Positions 25,629 to 34,385 are shown, counted from the stretch's first letter. The stretch: DNA of 64,000 nt from an uncultured Eubacterium sp. (GCA_910586225.1 CAJUIL010000004.1:122417-186416), one strand, 5' to 3'. Numbers and translations: made by a program. Notes: a model not told the origin generated them from the sequence alone.

Positions 25629-27563
25629 ATGAGATTGTATTCGGTGGATTTAAAAAACATACAGATCAAAGACCCGTTCTGGTCCAAGCACGTCAGTTTG
25701 GTCAAGGACGCCATTATTCCCTATCAGTGGGATGCGATGAACGACCGTGTCGCGGATGCGGAGCCGTCGCATTGTCTGGAAAATTTTAAGATTGCTGCAG
25801 GAAAAAAGGACGGGGAATTTTACGGTGCGGTGTTCCAGGATACGGATATTGCAAAATGGCTGGAGGCAGTTGGTTTTACGCTTGCGTCGTATCAGGATAA
25901 GGAGCTGGAACAAACAGCGGACGAAGTGATTGACCTGATCGGGCAGGCGCAGCAGGAGGACGGTTATCTCGATACATATTTTATTGTCAAGGAGCCTGCG
26001 CAGCGGTGGAAAAATCTGTGCGAGGGCCACGAGCTGTATACGGCGGGACATATGATGGAAGCGGCAGCGGCTTATTATGAGGGTACTGGAAAGCGGAAGC
26101 TTTTAGATGTTGTGATCAAGCTTGCGGATCTGCTCTGTGATACGTTTGGCGCGCAGGAAGGGAAAATCCATGGCTACCCCGGACATCAGGAGGTGGAAAT
26201 TGGCCTGATCAAGCTGTATCGTCTGACTGGTGTGAAAAAATATTTGGATCTGGCGAAATATTTTATTGACGAAAGAGGCGTAGGCGAGAATTATTTTCTA
26301 AAGGAAATGCGCGCACCGGATTATCAGCGGATCTTCCCGGAATTTGCGGCATATCAGCCGGCTTACTCCCAGTCTGACCGCCCGGTTCGGGAGCAGACTG
26401 CCGCAGAGGGTCATGCAGTCCGGGCAGTCTATATGTATTCTGCAATGGCGGACCTTGCGTACGAATACGGCGACAAGGAGCTGATGGATGCTTGTACGAG
26501 GCTGTGGAACAATATCGTGCAAAAGCAGATGTATGTGACGGGAGGCATCGGCGCATCCGGTATTTTAGAGCGGTTTACGACCGATTATGACTTGCCGAAC
26601 GACTGCAATTATTCGGAATCGTGTGCATCCATCGGGCTTGCTATGTTTGGAAACCGGATGGCGCAGATCACAAGGGACGCGTCTTATGTCGATACCGTGG
26701 AGCGTGCGCTGTATAATACGGTGCTTGCGGGTATTGCGCTGGACGGGAAGAGCTTTTTCTATGTCAATCCGCTGGAAGTGTGGCCGGATAACTGTATGGA
26801 GCGTACGTCCAAGGAGCATATCAAGCCAGTCCGCCAGAAATGGTTTGGTGTGGCGTGCTGTCCGCCAAACATTGCAAGGACGCTGGCGTCGCTTGGACAG
26901 TATGTATACGCGGTAGGAGAGCGGGAGCTTTATGTGAACCTGTATATTTCAAACCAAACAGAGCTGGAGTTTGGCGGACAGACAGTACAGGTTTCTATGC
27001 AGACCAAGTTCCCATTCGGCAATACAGCTGACCTTACGGTTCGCGGTGTTCCGGCATCCGGGATAAAGCTGGCTGTGCGGATCCCGGAATATGCCCAGCA
27101 TTTTCAGCTTTTGGCAGATGGCGTAATGACTGCTTATAATACGGAAAAAGGTTATGCGGTCGTTACGCTTTCAAAGGACGCTGTGCTTACAGTTTCCTTT
27201 GCATCACCGGCCCGCTTTGTCCGGGCGAATCCAAATGTCCGGGCGGACTGCGGGAAGGTAGCGCTGCAAAAAGGACCTTTGGTATATTGTCTGGAAGAAG
27301 CGGATAATGGAAAAAATCTGGCGCAGCTGTATGTGGATACGAACCAGGCGATAACTGAGACAGAGTCAGAGCTGTTTGGCGGGATTACGCAGCTGGTCTG
27401 CAAAGGAAAGCGTATGGAGCAGACACAGTGGGGAGAGGGCGAGCTGTATGGCGCGCATCCGCTGCAGTTACAGGATGTGACCTTAAAAGCCGTGCCGTAC
27501 CCGTATTGGAATAACCGGGGGATTGGAGAGATGGCTGTGTGGGTGAAAGAACTGGTTTCATAG
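25629..27563 (+). CDS. GH127 beta-L-arabinofuranosidase family protein
   Basis: A 644-residue glycoside hydrolase of family GH127 (HypBA1 type), an alpha6/alpha6 barrel with beta-sandwich domains. The family's zinc site and catalytic residues are all present: Glu330 and Cys332 in NYSESCASIG and Cys410-Cys411 in GVACCPPNIAR, matching Glu338, Cys340, Cys417 (nucleophile) and Cys418 of HypBA1. No signal peptide is present, so it is cytosolic and acts on imported oligosaccharides. AAAAGGAG sits before ATG 25629; the 11-residue longer frame lacks a ribosome binding site. It lies 39 bp after the permeases, as the last gene of the locus. Substrate is likely beta-linked L-arabinofuranose, though members with other specificities exist. 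Confidence 0.9.
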   Translation: MRLYSVDLKNIQIKDPFWSKHVSLVKDAIIPYQWDAMNDRVADAEPSHCLENFKIAAGKKDGEFYGAVFQDTDIAKWLEAVGFTLASYQDKELEQTADEVIDLIGQAQQEDGYLDTYFIVKEPAQRWKNLCEGHELYTAGHMMEAAAAYYEGTGKRKLLDVVIKLADLLCDTFGAQEGKIHGYPGHQEVEIGLIKLYRLTGVKKYLDLAKYFIDERGVGENYFLKEMRAPDYQRIFPEFAAYQPAYSQSDRPVREQTAAEGHAVRAVYMYSAMADLAYEYGDKELMDACTRLWNNIVQKQMYVTGGIGASGILERFTTDYDLPNDCNYSESCASIGLAMFGNRMAQITRDASYVDTVERALYNTVLAGIALDGKSFFYVNPLEVWPDNCMERTSKEHIKPVRQKWFGVACCPPNIARTLASLGQYVYAVGERELYVNLYISNQTELEFGGQTVQVSMQTKFPFGNTADLTVRGVPASGIKLAVRIPEYAQHFQLLADGVMTAYNTEKGYAVVTLSKDAVLTVSFASPARFVRANPNVRADCGKVALQKGPLVYCLEEADNGKNLAQLYVDTNQAITETESELFGGITQLVCKGKRMEQTQWGEGELYGAHPLQLQDVTLKAVPYPYWNNRGIGEMAVWVKELVS

Positions 27564-27612
27564 AGGGCAGCACGCTTCATCCAGCTGCGGATACACGACA
27601 AATATAAAATAT

Positions 27613-27641
27613 GCCCTGCACAGCAAATGTGCAGGGCTTTT
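27613..27641. terminator. Bidirectional terminator
   Basis: GCCCTGCAC (27613-27621) pairs perfectly with GTGCAGGGC (27629-27637), T-run on the right, A-rich on the left. It serves the GH127 operon (+) and probably the nitroreductase gene (-). Confidence 0.8.
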
Positions 27642-27669
27642 CATCGAATCTAAGACCACATGATCCAGC

Positions 27670-28548
27670 CTATTCTACATAATAAACATAATGCTCTTTG
27701 CGCGCCGGAGCAGGCTGCGCTTCTTCATCCGCATAACCAAGAACTAAATGCCCGATACCTTCATAATTACCCTCAATACCAAGCGATGCTAAAATTTCTT
27801 TGCCTTCATTTGACGCAAACTCTTCTTTTGCACGGTGTACCCAGCAGCTTGCAATGCCAAGCTCTTCAGCCGCCAGCATCATATTGCCGATCACAAGGCT
27901 TCCGTCGTACAGATAGGTCGGCATATCCTTATCAGCAAGTACAACGAGTACGACAGGCGCGCCATAGAACGGATCGTCGTCTTTTCCGAGGATTTTAGCG
28001 TTCATAGCAGAGAGTTTGTCCCGCATATCCCGGTTTGTAACGGCAAGGATGATCGGGGACTGATGGTTCATTCCACTGGCAGCATAAGTACCCGCTTTTA
28101 AAATACGCTCCAGCGTTTCCTTTGGAACCATATCCGGCTTATAGCTGCGCGTGCTTCTTCTTGCAAAGATCGTACGCTGTACAGCGCCGATGGAAAGCAC
28201 CTCCCGCCCGTTTTCTTCTGGCTGGCAGGCAATATCCGTGATGCCGGTAACCTCTGGTGATTCCTGTGCCGACAGCTTGATCCAGATTTCCACAAGTCCG
28301 TTGTCGTTCATTTGATTGTTGCGGCGGATATGTACATGGTTGCCTTCAGCTTCAGCCTCTACATCGCCAGGCACTTCTACAACAGAGACCTCTTGGGAAA
28401 AATAAATACCGAACGACTGTCCGTAGGACTGGTGTCCGAAATGTTCCAGTTTACATACAAATTTGTAGTTTCCGCTGTCGTCTGTTCCGTCTGAGCGGAC
28501 GGATACGTTTAAGCATTCTTCGTCGGTGGTAAAATTAAAATCTGACAT
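27670..28548 (-). CDS. Nitroreductase-family protein with N-terminal extension
   Basis: A 292-residue protein. Residues about 120-292 are an FMN-dependent nitroreductase domain: AVQRTIFARRSTRSYKPD (RRSxRxF/Y signature), MNHQSPIILAV, FYGAPVVLVVL, YDGSLVIGNMMLAAEELGIASCWVHRA and the terminal GHLVLGYADEE. Residues 1-115 are a beta-rich extension (KFVCKLEHFGHQSYGQSFG, NHVHIRRNNQMNDNG) that I do not recognise. AGGAGG lies 6 bases before ATG 28548; the upstream frame to 28593 is rejected. It is monocistronic. A redox role is known for the family; the extension's role is unknown. Confidence 0.85.
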   Translation of the reverse strand: MSDFNFTTDEECLNVSVRSDGTDDSGNYKFVCKLEHFGHQSYGQSFGIYFSQEVSVVEVPGDVEAEAEGNHVHIRRNNQMNDNGLVEIWIKLSAQESPEVTGITDIACQPEENGREVLSIGAVQRTIFARRSTRSYKPDMVPKETLERILKAGTYAASGMNHQSPIILAVTNRDMRDKLSAMNAKILGKDDDPFYGAPVVLVVLADKDMPTYLYDGSLVIGNMMLAAEELGIASCWVHRAKEEFASNEGKEILASLGIEGNYEGIGHLVLGYADEEAQPAPARKEHYVYYVE

Positions 28549-28573
28549 ATGTTCCTCCTGTTTTCTTGAAATC

Positions 28574-28599
28574 GTAACAGTGACCTGCATCACTGTTAC
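28574..28599. repeat. Half copy of the dispersed palindrome
   Basis: GTAACAGTGA (28574-28583) pairs perfectly with TCACTGTTAC (28590-28599), the same arm core as module A, located 26 bases upstream of the nitroreductase start on the other strand. Confidence 0.6.
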
Positions 28600-28712
28600 C
28601 CCGGATCATCATTGGGATGATGGTTGTTTTCAGATGACTTCTTTATTTTAGCATATCTTGATGGATTTTCCTACTTTTATTTCAATGAAAAAGCATTTTT
28701 ACATAAAAACGG

Positions 28713-28846
28713 GTGACAGTTCAGACAAGCTGACCTGTTACCCGCAAAAATCCATGGAAAATCGCTTCGCGATGGGATTTTTACACTCCTGAATCATGTT
28801 GTTGCGGTCTTTGCAGCAGGATGCAAAGACCTGCCTGAACTGTTGC
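28713..28846 (+). repeat. Dispersed palindromic repeat, copy 2
   Basis: A full copy: GTGACAGTTCAG...CTGACCTGTTAC, then CGCAAAAATCC...GGATTTTT with the ATCGCTTCGCGAT hairpin, then CTCCTGAATCATG, then GGTCTTTGCA (28806-28815) pairing with TGCAAAGACC (28822-28831), and a closing CTGAACTGTTGC. Nearly identical to copy 3 on the other strand. Confidence 0.85.
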
Positions 28847-28882
28847 AAAAACAGCAGCTTCGGCAGGCTGGCATATATATCG

Positions 28883-31240
28883 TCAGGAGTCCGCATCTGC
28901 CGCAGCATCCGCATTGGGCCTGTAAATAGGCGCAAGCTCACTGGGAACCGCGCTGACCGCATCTTGGTCCTCCTCTGGCAGGCTGTTAAACCAAGAGAGC
29001 CATTGCAGCGTATCTTCCGACAGGCTGCGCGCGCTGTACCAGCAGTCAGTGTAGCGGACCATACCACCGTATATTTCGCTCAGTTCTTCTGCACGTGCCA
29101 TCAGGTTCAGATTTTGATAGTTATATTTATCTGCCTCACAGATTTTTTCCGTACGGATCTGGCCTTCCTGTGTACTTAGCAATAGATGGCTGTTTTTCAG
29201 ATAATGCTCCAATGGTCCGATCCATTGCAAAAACAGGTGGTCATCATAAATGATGTTGCTGCCTTCTCCTAGATAAGACGAGAAGCTGGAGGACGCAAGG
29301 AGGGCTGGGTTGCCTTTTTGATCCAGTCGGTATGCCTGATAGCCGTAGGCGACGTAGTTAAACCGATCCTCGATCGTTACATTTAATATAAAGGGAATGC
29401 CCCCTTCAATCCCAAGATAGATATTTGTCCACCCAGCTCTGGCTAGTCCAGCGCTTTGTGTATGAAGTGTTTTGCCGTCCTCCGTTTTGATCATTAGGAT
29501 TGCATCGCCTTGTGGGTCTGTGTAGACTTCGGCTGTTTCCGTTCCTGGGCAGTCTGCGAGGTCCATCGATTCTATGGTAAGCAGGGAAAAGCCTTGCCCA
29601 GTTTCATCTGCAGCATCGGATCCAAGATCGTTCTGGTCTGCATACGCTTCGGGCACCGTGTTCATGGGAGTAATTCCGTAAGGCTCGTAAGCGCTTTTTA
29701 GTACTGCGCACGTAATTTTATCGTCTGTAAAGCCAAGCAGGCACATTTTCGGCAGATAATATCCGCCTTTGTTGACCGCTTCGACAAAAAATGGAAATCG
29801 GACTTCTTCGTAATCTATGCCATTCATACTGTAATTGATATAAAACGTACAGTGCTTCGAAAAAGGAAGCGGTGTATCTTCCCGAAATGGAAACGTATTT
29901 TCTGGTTTGATAAAAGCGTCTATCGTGCGTTTGTTTTTTTGGATATGACGTACATTTAGAGCATAAAACGTCCTGTCGGGCGCTGCAGCGCCGTCCGGCA
30001 GCAGCAGCTTGTCTAAAGCATCTAGATACTGCAGGCCATAAGTGCTTGGCGGGCTGTCTGGATCGTTTGCTGTGGCCGGGTCTTTCTGCTGCTTGCTGCC
30101 AGGGCTTTGTGTGCCTGGTCCGGATAGGCTGCGGCTATTTTGTGCTTGGTCTGTCTTGCTTTGGCTGTCTGCAGCTTGCGCTTTGTGCAGGTTTTGGTTT
30201 GTGCCGGTATCGTTTGCGGCGGACTGCTTTTGCGGATTGGCAAGCAGCAGTAAGATCATGGTCATGCAAAAAAGGGCGGCGCATTTTGAAACGATAGATG
30301 CAGGCTTTTGATAGCGAAGGATATTTTTAATGCGGCTTTTGATATCGCCTTCACCAAAACCAAGAGGCGCGCCGTTTATGACAGATGCTCTGCACGCCAT
30401 GGACAGCAGGGAGTGAGAGTATTCTTTTTTTGCTTCATTCCCAAGTGTCCGGATGACAGCCTCGTCGCAGGACATTTCCATATCCTTTTCGCTCAAAAGG
30501 AACGCAGCCCAGACGAGCGGGTTAAACCAGTGCAGGCAAAGGGCAAAAAAGCTCAGGAGCTTGATCATATGGTCTTTTCGCCTAATATGAACCTGTTCGT
30601 GGAGCAGGACATAGGATTTTTCTTTTTCGCTGAGGTTTTGCGGCAGGTAAATTTTGGGACGGATGATACCGATGACAAAAGGCGCTGCAAGTGACTGCGT
30701 GAGGTATAGATTATCTCGATCCCATGAAGCAGTTTTTAAGCTTCGTTTTAATTTTTTGAGTCTGTAAAGGTGGTACGACAGCATCGTCACCATACCTAAA
30801 ATCCAGATATAAGGAGCTGCTTTTTGCAGCCATTTATTAGGAAATGTGCCGCCGTTATTGCTGCGTGGACTGTCTGTGACAGCAGCATTGTCTTGTGCTG
30901 CTGGATCTGTGTTATTGGATGTGGACGATGTCTGGAAAGACTGCGCGTTTTGCCGGGAGGCAGAGCGCAAGGTGTCGGCCCTTGGGCGTGTCAGCGGAGC
31001 CTGCGGAAGGTATGCGGTTGTCTCGTAGCTGACAGAGGGAATATCCAGTATGGAAAAAAGGGAAAATCCAGCGGTAAAGGAATCCGGGCAGAGCAGCCGG
31101 AACCAGACAGCGGCCCAAAGGCAGTAAGAAAATAGACGCGGAGCTCTTTTTAAAAGCAGCCGGAGTATAATAACAGCTGCAATGACAATGCTTCCGGTCA
31201 GGCTCATTGCTAAGATTTGATTAAAAAGCTGTTCCATCAT
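28883..31240 (-). CDS. BlaR1-type M56 family membrane metalloprotease sensor
   Basis: A 785-residue integral membrane protein. The N-terminal 330 residues have four TM segments and the zinc protease site LLHEQVHIRRKDH (HExxH) with the distal glutamate region NPLVWAAFLLSEKDMEMSCDEAV split across the usual positions, as in BlaR1/MecR1. After a Gln/Ser/Pro-rich linker there is an extracellular domain of about 430 residues. This does not show the SxxK/SxN/KTG motifs of a penicillin-binding sensor, so the ligand is probably not a beta-lactam. AGGAGG precedes ATG 31240, which overlaps the upstream BlaI-like gene by 20 bases. Such proteases normally cleave the paired BlaI-type repressor after signal binding. 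Confidence 0.85.
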   Translation of the reverse strand: MMEQLFNQILAMSLTGSIVIAAVIILRLLLKRAPRLFSYCLWAAVWFRLLCPDSFTAGFSLFSILDIPSVSYETTAYLPQAPLTRPRADTLRSASRQNAQSFQTSSTSNNTDPAAQDNAAVTDSPRSNNGGTFPNKWLQKAAPYIWILGMVTMLSYHLYRLKKLKRSLKTASWDRDNLYLTQSLAAPFVIGIIRPKIYLPQNLSEKEKSYVLLHEQVHIRRKDHMIKLLSFFALCLHWFNPLVWAAFLLSEKDMEMSCDEAVIRTLGNEAKKEYSHSLLSMACRASVINGAPLGFGEGDIKSRIKNILRYQKPASIVSKCAALFCMTMILLLLANPQKQSAANDTGTNQNLHKAQAADSQSKTDQAQNSRSLSGPGTQSPGSKQQKDPATANDPDSPPSTYGLQYLDALDKLLLPDGAAAPDRTFYALNVRHIQKNKRTIDAFIKPENTFPFREDTPLPFSKHCTFYINYSMNGIDYEEVRFPFFVEAVNKGGYYLPKMCLLGFTDDKITCAVLKSAYEPYGITPMNTVPEAYADQNDLGSDAADETGQGFSLLTIESMDLADCPGTETAEVYTDPQGDAILMIKTEDGKTLHTQSAGLARAGWTNIYLGIEGGIPFILNVTIEDRFNYVAYGYQAYRLDQKGNPALLASSSFSSYLGEGSNIIYDDHLFLQWIGPLEHYLKNSHLLLSTQEGQIRTEKICEADKYNYQNLNLMARAEELSEIYGGMVRYTDCWYSARSLSEDTLQWLSWFNSLPEEDQDAVSAVPSELAPIYRPNADAAADADS

Positions 31241-31604
31241 GCGCATCCTCCTCATATTCACAGATCAGTTTTTTTATTTCCTGTATTTCCTGGCTGCTTA
31301 ACTTTCTTCTTGTTGTAAAGGCAGCTAGAAACCGGGGCAGGGAGCCTCCAAATGTTTCGCTTACAAATTGCTCGCCTTGTGCGGCCTGAAATTCTTCTTT
31401 TGTCATCCGCACAGAGACGGTGCCTTTGTCGTTGACAAACAGCCGCCGTTCGCACAGCCGCTTGAGCATCGTATAGGTCGTCGTGCGCTTCCAGCCGAAC
31501 GCCTGCGCACACAGCACAGTCAGCTCTCCGGAGCGGATCGGAGCGTGCTGCCAGATCAAATCTGCAAATTTTTGTTCCATTTCACCTAATTTGTATGGGT
31601 CCAT
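31221..31604 (-). CDS. BlaI/MecI/CopY-family transcriptional repressor
   Basis: A 127-residue winged-helix repressor: EMEQKFADLIWQHAPIRSGEL, then KRTTTYTMLKRLCERRLF (recognition helix of the family, T-T-V/Y-x-T-x-L-x-R-L) and a C-terminal dimerisation helix pair. The typical cleavage region lies near the middle of the C-terminal half. It is the first gene of a two-gene operon with the M56 protease. Two palindromes in its own promoter are the likely binding sites. Confidence 0.9.
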   Translation of the reverse strand: MDPYKLGEMEQKFADLIWQHAPIRSGELTVLCAQAFGWKRTTTYTMLKRLCERRLFVNDKGTVSVRMTKEEFQAAQGEQFVSETFGGSLPRFLAAFTTRRKLSSQEIQEIKKLICEYEEDAHDGTAF

Positions 31605-31653
31605 AGTGAGTTCCTTTCGTAGATCGTATGGTTTGCTCGGTTTTATCGCAATG

Positions 31654-31694
31654 GTCTAATGTTATTAGACTTATTAAGTCTAACACGATTAGAC
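31654..31694. promoter_or_regulatory. Two palindromic BlaI-type operators
   Basis: GTCTAATGTTATTAGAC (31654-31670) and GTCTAACACGATTAGAC (31678-31694): arms GTCTAA/TTAGAC, 24-base centre-to-centre spacing. The second lies between -35 and -10, the first just downstream of the start site. The repeated half-site strongly suggests a dimeric repressor, most simply the BlaI-like product. Confidence 0.8.
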
Positions 31695-31705
31695 AAAATT
31701 GTCAA
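31677..31705 (-). promoter_or_regulatory. Promoter of the BlaI/BlaR1-type operon
   Basis: On the - strand: TTGACA (31705-31700), 17 bases, TAGACT (31682-31677). The -10 is suboptimal and embedded in operator sequence. Confidence 0.6.
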
Positions 31706-31745
31706 GCATGGGAAATATATTTCAAACGTATTCCGTGCGAAAATC

Positions 31746-31880
31746 GTAACAGTTCAGTCAGGTCTTTGCACCCTGCTGCAAAGACCGTAAGAATATGATT
31801 CAGGAGTGCAAAAATCCCATCGCGAAGCGATTTTCCATGGATTTTTGCAGGTAACCAGGTCAGCTTGTCTGAACTGTTAC
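31746..31880 (-). repeat. Dispersed palindromic repeat, copy 3
   Basis: A full copy on the - strand, 135 bases, bounded by GTAACAGTTCAG at both ends in inverted orientation. Module C: GGTCTTTGCA (31761-31770) with TGCAAAGACC (31777-31786). Module B: GCAAAAATCC and GGATTTTTGC around ATCGCGAAGCGAT. Confidence 0.88.
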
Positions 31881-31899
31881 AGAAAATCAAAAAATAGAG

Positions 31900-31928
31900 T
31901 TGAGCTTTTTTTAAATGCAGTATATAAT
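31900..31928 (+). promoter_or_regulatory. Promoter of the small membrane protein gene
   Basis: TTGAGC (31900-31905), 17 bases, TATAAT (31923-31928), 75 bases before ATG 32003 and immediately next to repeat copy 3. Confidence 0.75.
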
Positions 31929-32002
31929 GAGCCATAGGATAGTGTAGATAGCATAGCAAATCACAGCGGTATGCTGTAAAAATGTGGTTCAGGAGTGAAA
32001 AA

Positions 32003-32407
32003 ATGAGTGGTTTAAAACGTAAGGAGGAAGAAATTGGCCTTGTTGACCTGGATGCGGACAAGGAGGATGATGGCCGGAAGGAGCGGACGGCTTTACGGCG
32101 GGCAAGGGAGCAAAAAAGCAGGGCTGTACGTATGGCGCTTGCCGCTATGGTCGCTGGAGGACTGGCGCTGATGCTTTTGGGTACAATGGTGTTTCATATT
32201 TCGCTGATCACAGTTGGCTGTGTCGTTGTAATCGAAGCGGTAATTGCCTCTGCCCTGAACAATTCTCCATTTTGGGTTCATGTCGTCATTATGGTCCTGC
32301 AGGTGGTTATGGGATTCTTTTTGCATCAGATCTTGTTCCTCGTTCTGGCGGCAGCGTATTATTTCCTTCTGCTTTTGGCGGTAAAGCTGTTGGAGGTAGA
32401 AGCATAA
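32003..32407 (+). CDS. Small membrane protein of unknown function
   Basis: A 134-residue protein. The first 40 residues are highly charged and cytosolic (KRKEEEIGLVDLDADKEDDGRK split). Three to four hydrophobic segments follow (about 46-64, 68-86, 92-112, 114-130). CAGGAG lies before ATG 32003, chosen over the upstream in-frame start. I do not recognise the family. A strong promoter directly upstream makes it a real gene. The His-rich secreted peptide gene is next but has its own ribosome binding site and may or may not be co-transcribed. Confidence 0.65.
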   Translation: MSGLKRKEEEIGLVDLDADKEDDGRKERTALRRAREQKSRAVRMALAAMVAGGLALMLLGTMVFHISLITVGCVVVIEAVIASALNNSPFWVHVVIMVLQVVMGFFLHQILFLVLAAAYYFLLLLAVKLLEVEA

Positions 32408-32509
32408 AATATTTCAGAAATTTTATGATTTTATGCAAGGATTTTACAGGCAGGTTCGTATCATGGATAGAAGGTTAAAAACAACAGCAGATCAAAGGAG
32501 GATACAACA

Positions 32510-32752
32510 ATGAATTTATTAGCAAACTGGAAAAAGGCAGCTGCGGCTCTGGCAGCTGCGGTCATGCTTACAGGCAGCTTTACCGTACCGGCGCTGGCAC
32601 ACGGCCACGGCAGCAGCCATCACAGCAGCTCTGGGTATTACTGTACTTATCATGGTACGACGCACCGGGCTAAAACAAGTTGTTCGAAATACTGCAAGAC
32701 ACACCGCACCGTTCATACGAATGGGGCAAGACATCATCTGAACCACCATTAA
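32510..32752 (+). CDS. Secreted His/Cys-rich small protein
   Basis: An 80-residue precursor. An N-terminal signal peptide (NWKKAAAALAAAVMLTGSFTVPALA) with an ALA-type cleavage site near residue 30 gives a mature peptide of about 50 residues holding 12 His and 3 Cys (AHGHGSSHHSS at its start, GARHHLNHH at its end). Such composition fits binding of Zn, Cu or Ni outside the cell; this is inference. AAAGGAGG precedes the ATG at good spacing, so expression is probably strong. No known family is recognised. Confidence 0.75.
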   Translation: MNLLANWKKAAAALAAAVMLTGSFTVPALAHGHGSSHHSSSGYYCTYHGTTHRAKTSCSKYCKTHRTVHTNGARHHLNHH

Positions 32753-32888
32753 TGGATGTTTTGGCAGCTGATTGAATTGTGGTTCGTGCGTATGCAGTCA
32801 GATAGGAAATGGCGGCACAAGGAAGGGGCAGCGCTGGGAATGGTTTTCGTACCGTTTTCGGCGCTGTTTTTTAGCGTGTAAGAAAGCC

Positions 32889-32917
32889 TTTACACATTCT
32901 ATGTAATCCGCTATAAT
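32889..32917 (+). promoter_or_regulatory. Promoter of the trpB2 gene
   Basis: TTTACA (32889-32894), 17 bases, TATAAT (32912-32917), 44 bases before the ATG at 32961. Confidence 0.75.
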
Positions 32918-32960
32918 AAAAAACGATCTGAGAAAAAGCAATCAGGAGAGTGATAAAAAT

Positions 32961-34334
32961 ATGGATAAGAAAATACCTTATAAAATTTATTTGGAAGAAC
33001 ACGAAATGCCCAGACAATGGTACAATGTACGGGCCGATATGGAAAAAAAGCCGGCTCCGCTGTTAAACCCGGAAACACAAAAGCCGATCACAGTTGAAGA
33101 GCTTTCCAGTGTTTTCTGCAAGGAGCTTGCAAAGCAGGAATTAGACGATACTACCCCCTATTTTGATATCCCAAAGGAAATTCGGGATTTTTACAAGATG
33201 TACCGCCCGTCGCCGCTTGTGCGGGCCTACTGTCTGGAGGAAAAGCTGGGTACGCCGGCTCATATTTATTACAAGTTTGAGGGAAATAACACATCTGGAA
33301 GCCATAAGCTAAATTCTGCGATCGCACAGGCGTATTACGCAAAGCAGCAGGGTTTAAAAGGCGTTACCACTGAGACTGGGGCAGGACAGTGGGGCACGGC
33401 GCTTTCGATGGCCTGCGCATATCTGGACTTAGACTGCCAGGTGTACATGGTAAAATGCTCGTATGAGCAAAAGCCGTTCCGACGGGAGGTCATGCGTACT
33501 TACGGCGCGAAGGTTACGCCTTCCCCATCGATGGAGACAAACGTAGGCCGCAAGATCAACGAGCAGTTCCCAGGCACGACAGGAAGCCTTGGCTGCGCGA
33601 TTTCCGAAGCGGTAGAAGCAGCGACCAGCCAGGAAGGATACCGTTATGTATTAGGCTCCGTGCTTTCACAAGTGCTGCTGCACCAGTCCATTATCGGTAT
33701 GGAGACAAAGGCTGCGCTGGATAAATATGGCATTCAGGCGGATACGATCATTGGCTGCGCTGGAGGCGGTTCTAATCTGGGCGGGTTGATCTCTCCGTTC
33801 GCGGGCGAGATATTAAGAAAAGAAGCAAATTATCAGATGATCGCTGTCGAGCCTGCATCCTGCCCAAGCCTGACAAGGGGAACGTATGCGTATGATTACT
33901 GTGACACCGGAAAGGTATGTCCGCTTGCAAAGATGTATACGCTCGGAAGCGGCTTTATCCCGTCAGCAAACCACGCCGGAGGGCTTCGTTATCACGGTAT
34001 GAGCTCTACGGTGTCTGAATTGTATGCGCAGGGGCTTTTGGAGGCAAGAAGTGTGGAGCAGACAGAGGTATTTCAGGCAGCGGAAACGTTCGCAAGAGTC
34101 GAAGGTATTCTTCCGGCGCCGGAAAGCAGCCATGCGATCAAGGTAGCGATGGATGAGGCTTTAAAATGTAAGGAAACTGGCGAAGCAAAGAATATTGTGT
34201 TTGGGCTGACTGGGACTGGTTATTTTGATATGTATGCGTATCAGAAATTTAATGATGGGCAGATGGAGGATTATGTTCCGACGGATGCGGAGTTGGAGGT
34301 AGCGAAGGGGATGCTTCCGAAGGTGGAGGAGTAG
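32961..34334 (+). CDS. TrpB2-type tryptophan synthase beta chain-like PLP enzyme
   Basis: A 457-residue fold-type II PLP enzyme. It has the longer N-terminal part and insertions typical of TrpB2. PLP lysine is K116 in GNNTSGSHKLNSA, the phosphate cup is GCAGGGSNLGG, and ETGAGQWG contains the catalytic Glu region. No trpA or other trp gene is near. TrpB2 proteins make tryptophan from indole and serine (or O-phosphoserine) without TrpA. An indole-salvage function is the natural reading for a gut or rumen Clostridia member, as inference. AGGAGAG precedes the ATG and the gene has its own promoter. Confidence 0.92.
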   Translation: MDKKIPYKIYLEEHEMPRQWYNVRADMEKKPAPLLNPETQKPITVEELSSVFCKELAKQELDDTTPYFDIPKEIRDFYKMYRPSPLVRAYCLEEKLGTPAHIYYKFEGNNTSGSHKLNSAIAQAYYAKQQGLKGVTTETGAGQWGTALSMACAYLDLDCQVYMVKCSYEQKPFRREVMRTYGAKVTPSPSMETNVGRKINEQFPGTTGSLGCAISEAVEAATSQEGYRYVLGSVLSQVLLHQSIIGMETKAALDKYGIQADTIIGCAGGGSNLGGLISPFAGEILRKEANYQMIAVEPASCPSLTRGTYAYDYCDTGKVCPLAKMYTLGSGFIPSANHAGGLRYHGMSSTVSELYAQGLLEARSVEQTEVFQAAETFARVEGILPAPESSHAIKVAMDEALKCKETGEAKNIVFGLTGTGYFDMYAYQKFNDGQMEDYVPTDAELEVAKGMLPKVEE

Positions 34335-34385
34335 AAGTAGAGAGGGTGTCATTCTTGTTGGTTTACACTGATTGTGCTACTTCTA

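Noticed and set aside
30022..30311. Several overlapping frames on both strands in the BlaR1-like gene
   Set aside because: They lie in the Gln/Ser/Ala-rich linker, where biased codons keep other frames open; no ribosome binding sites.
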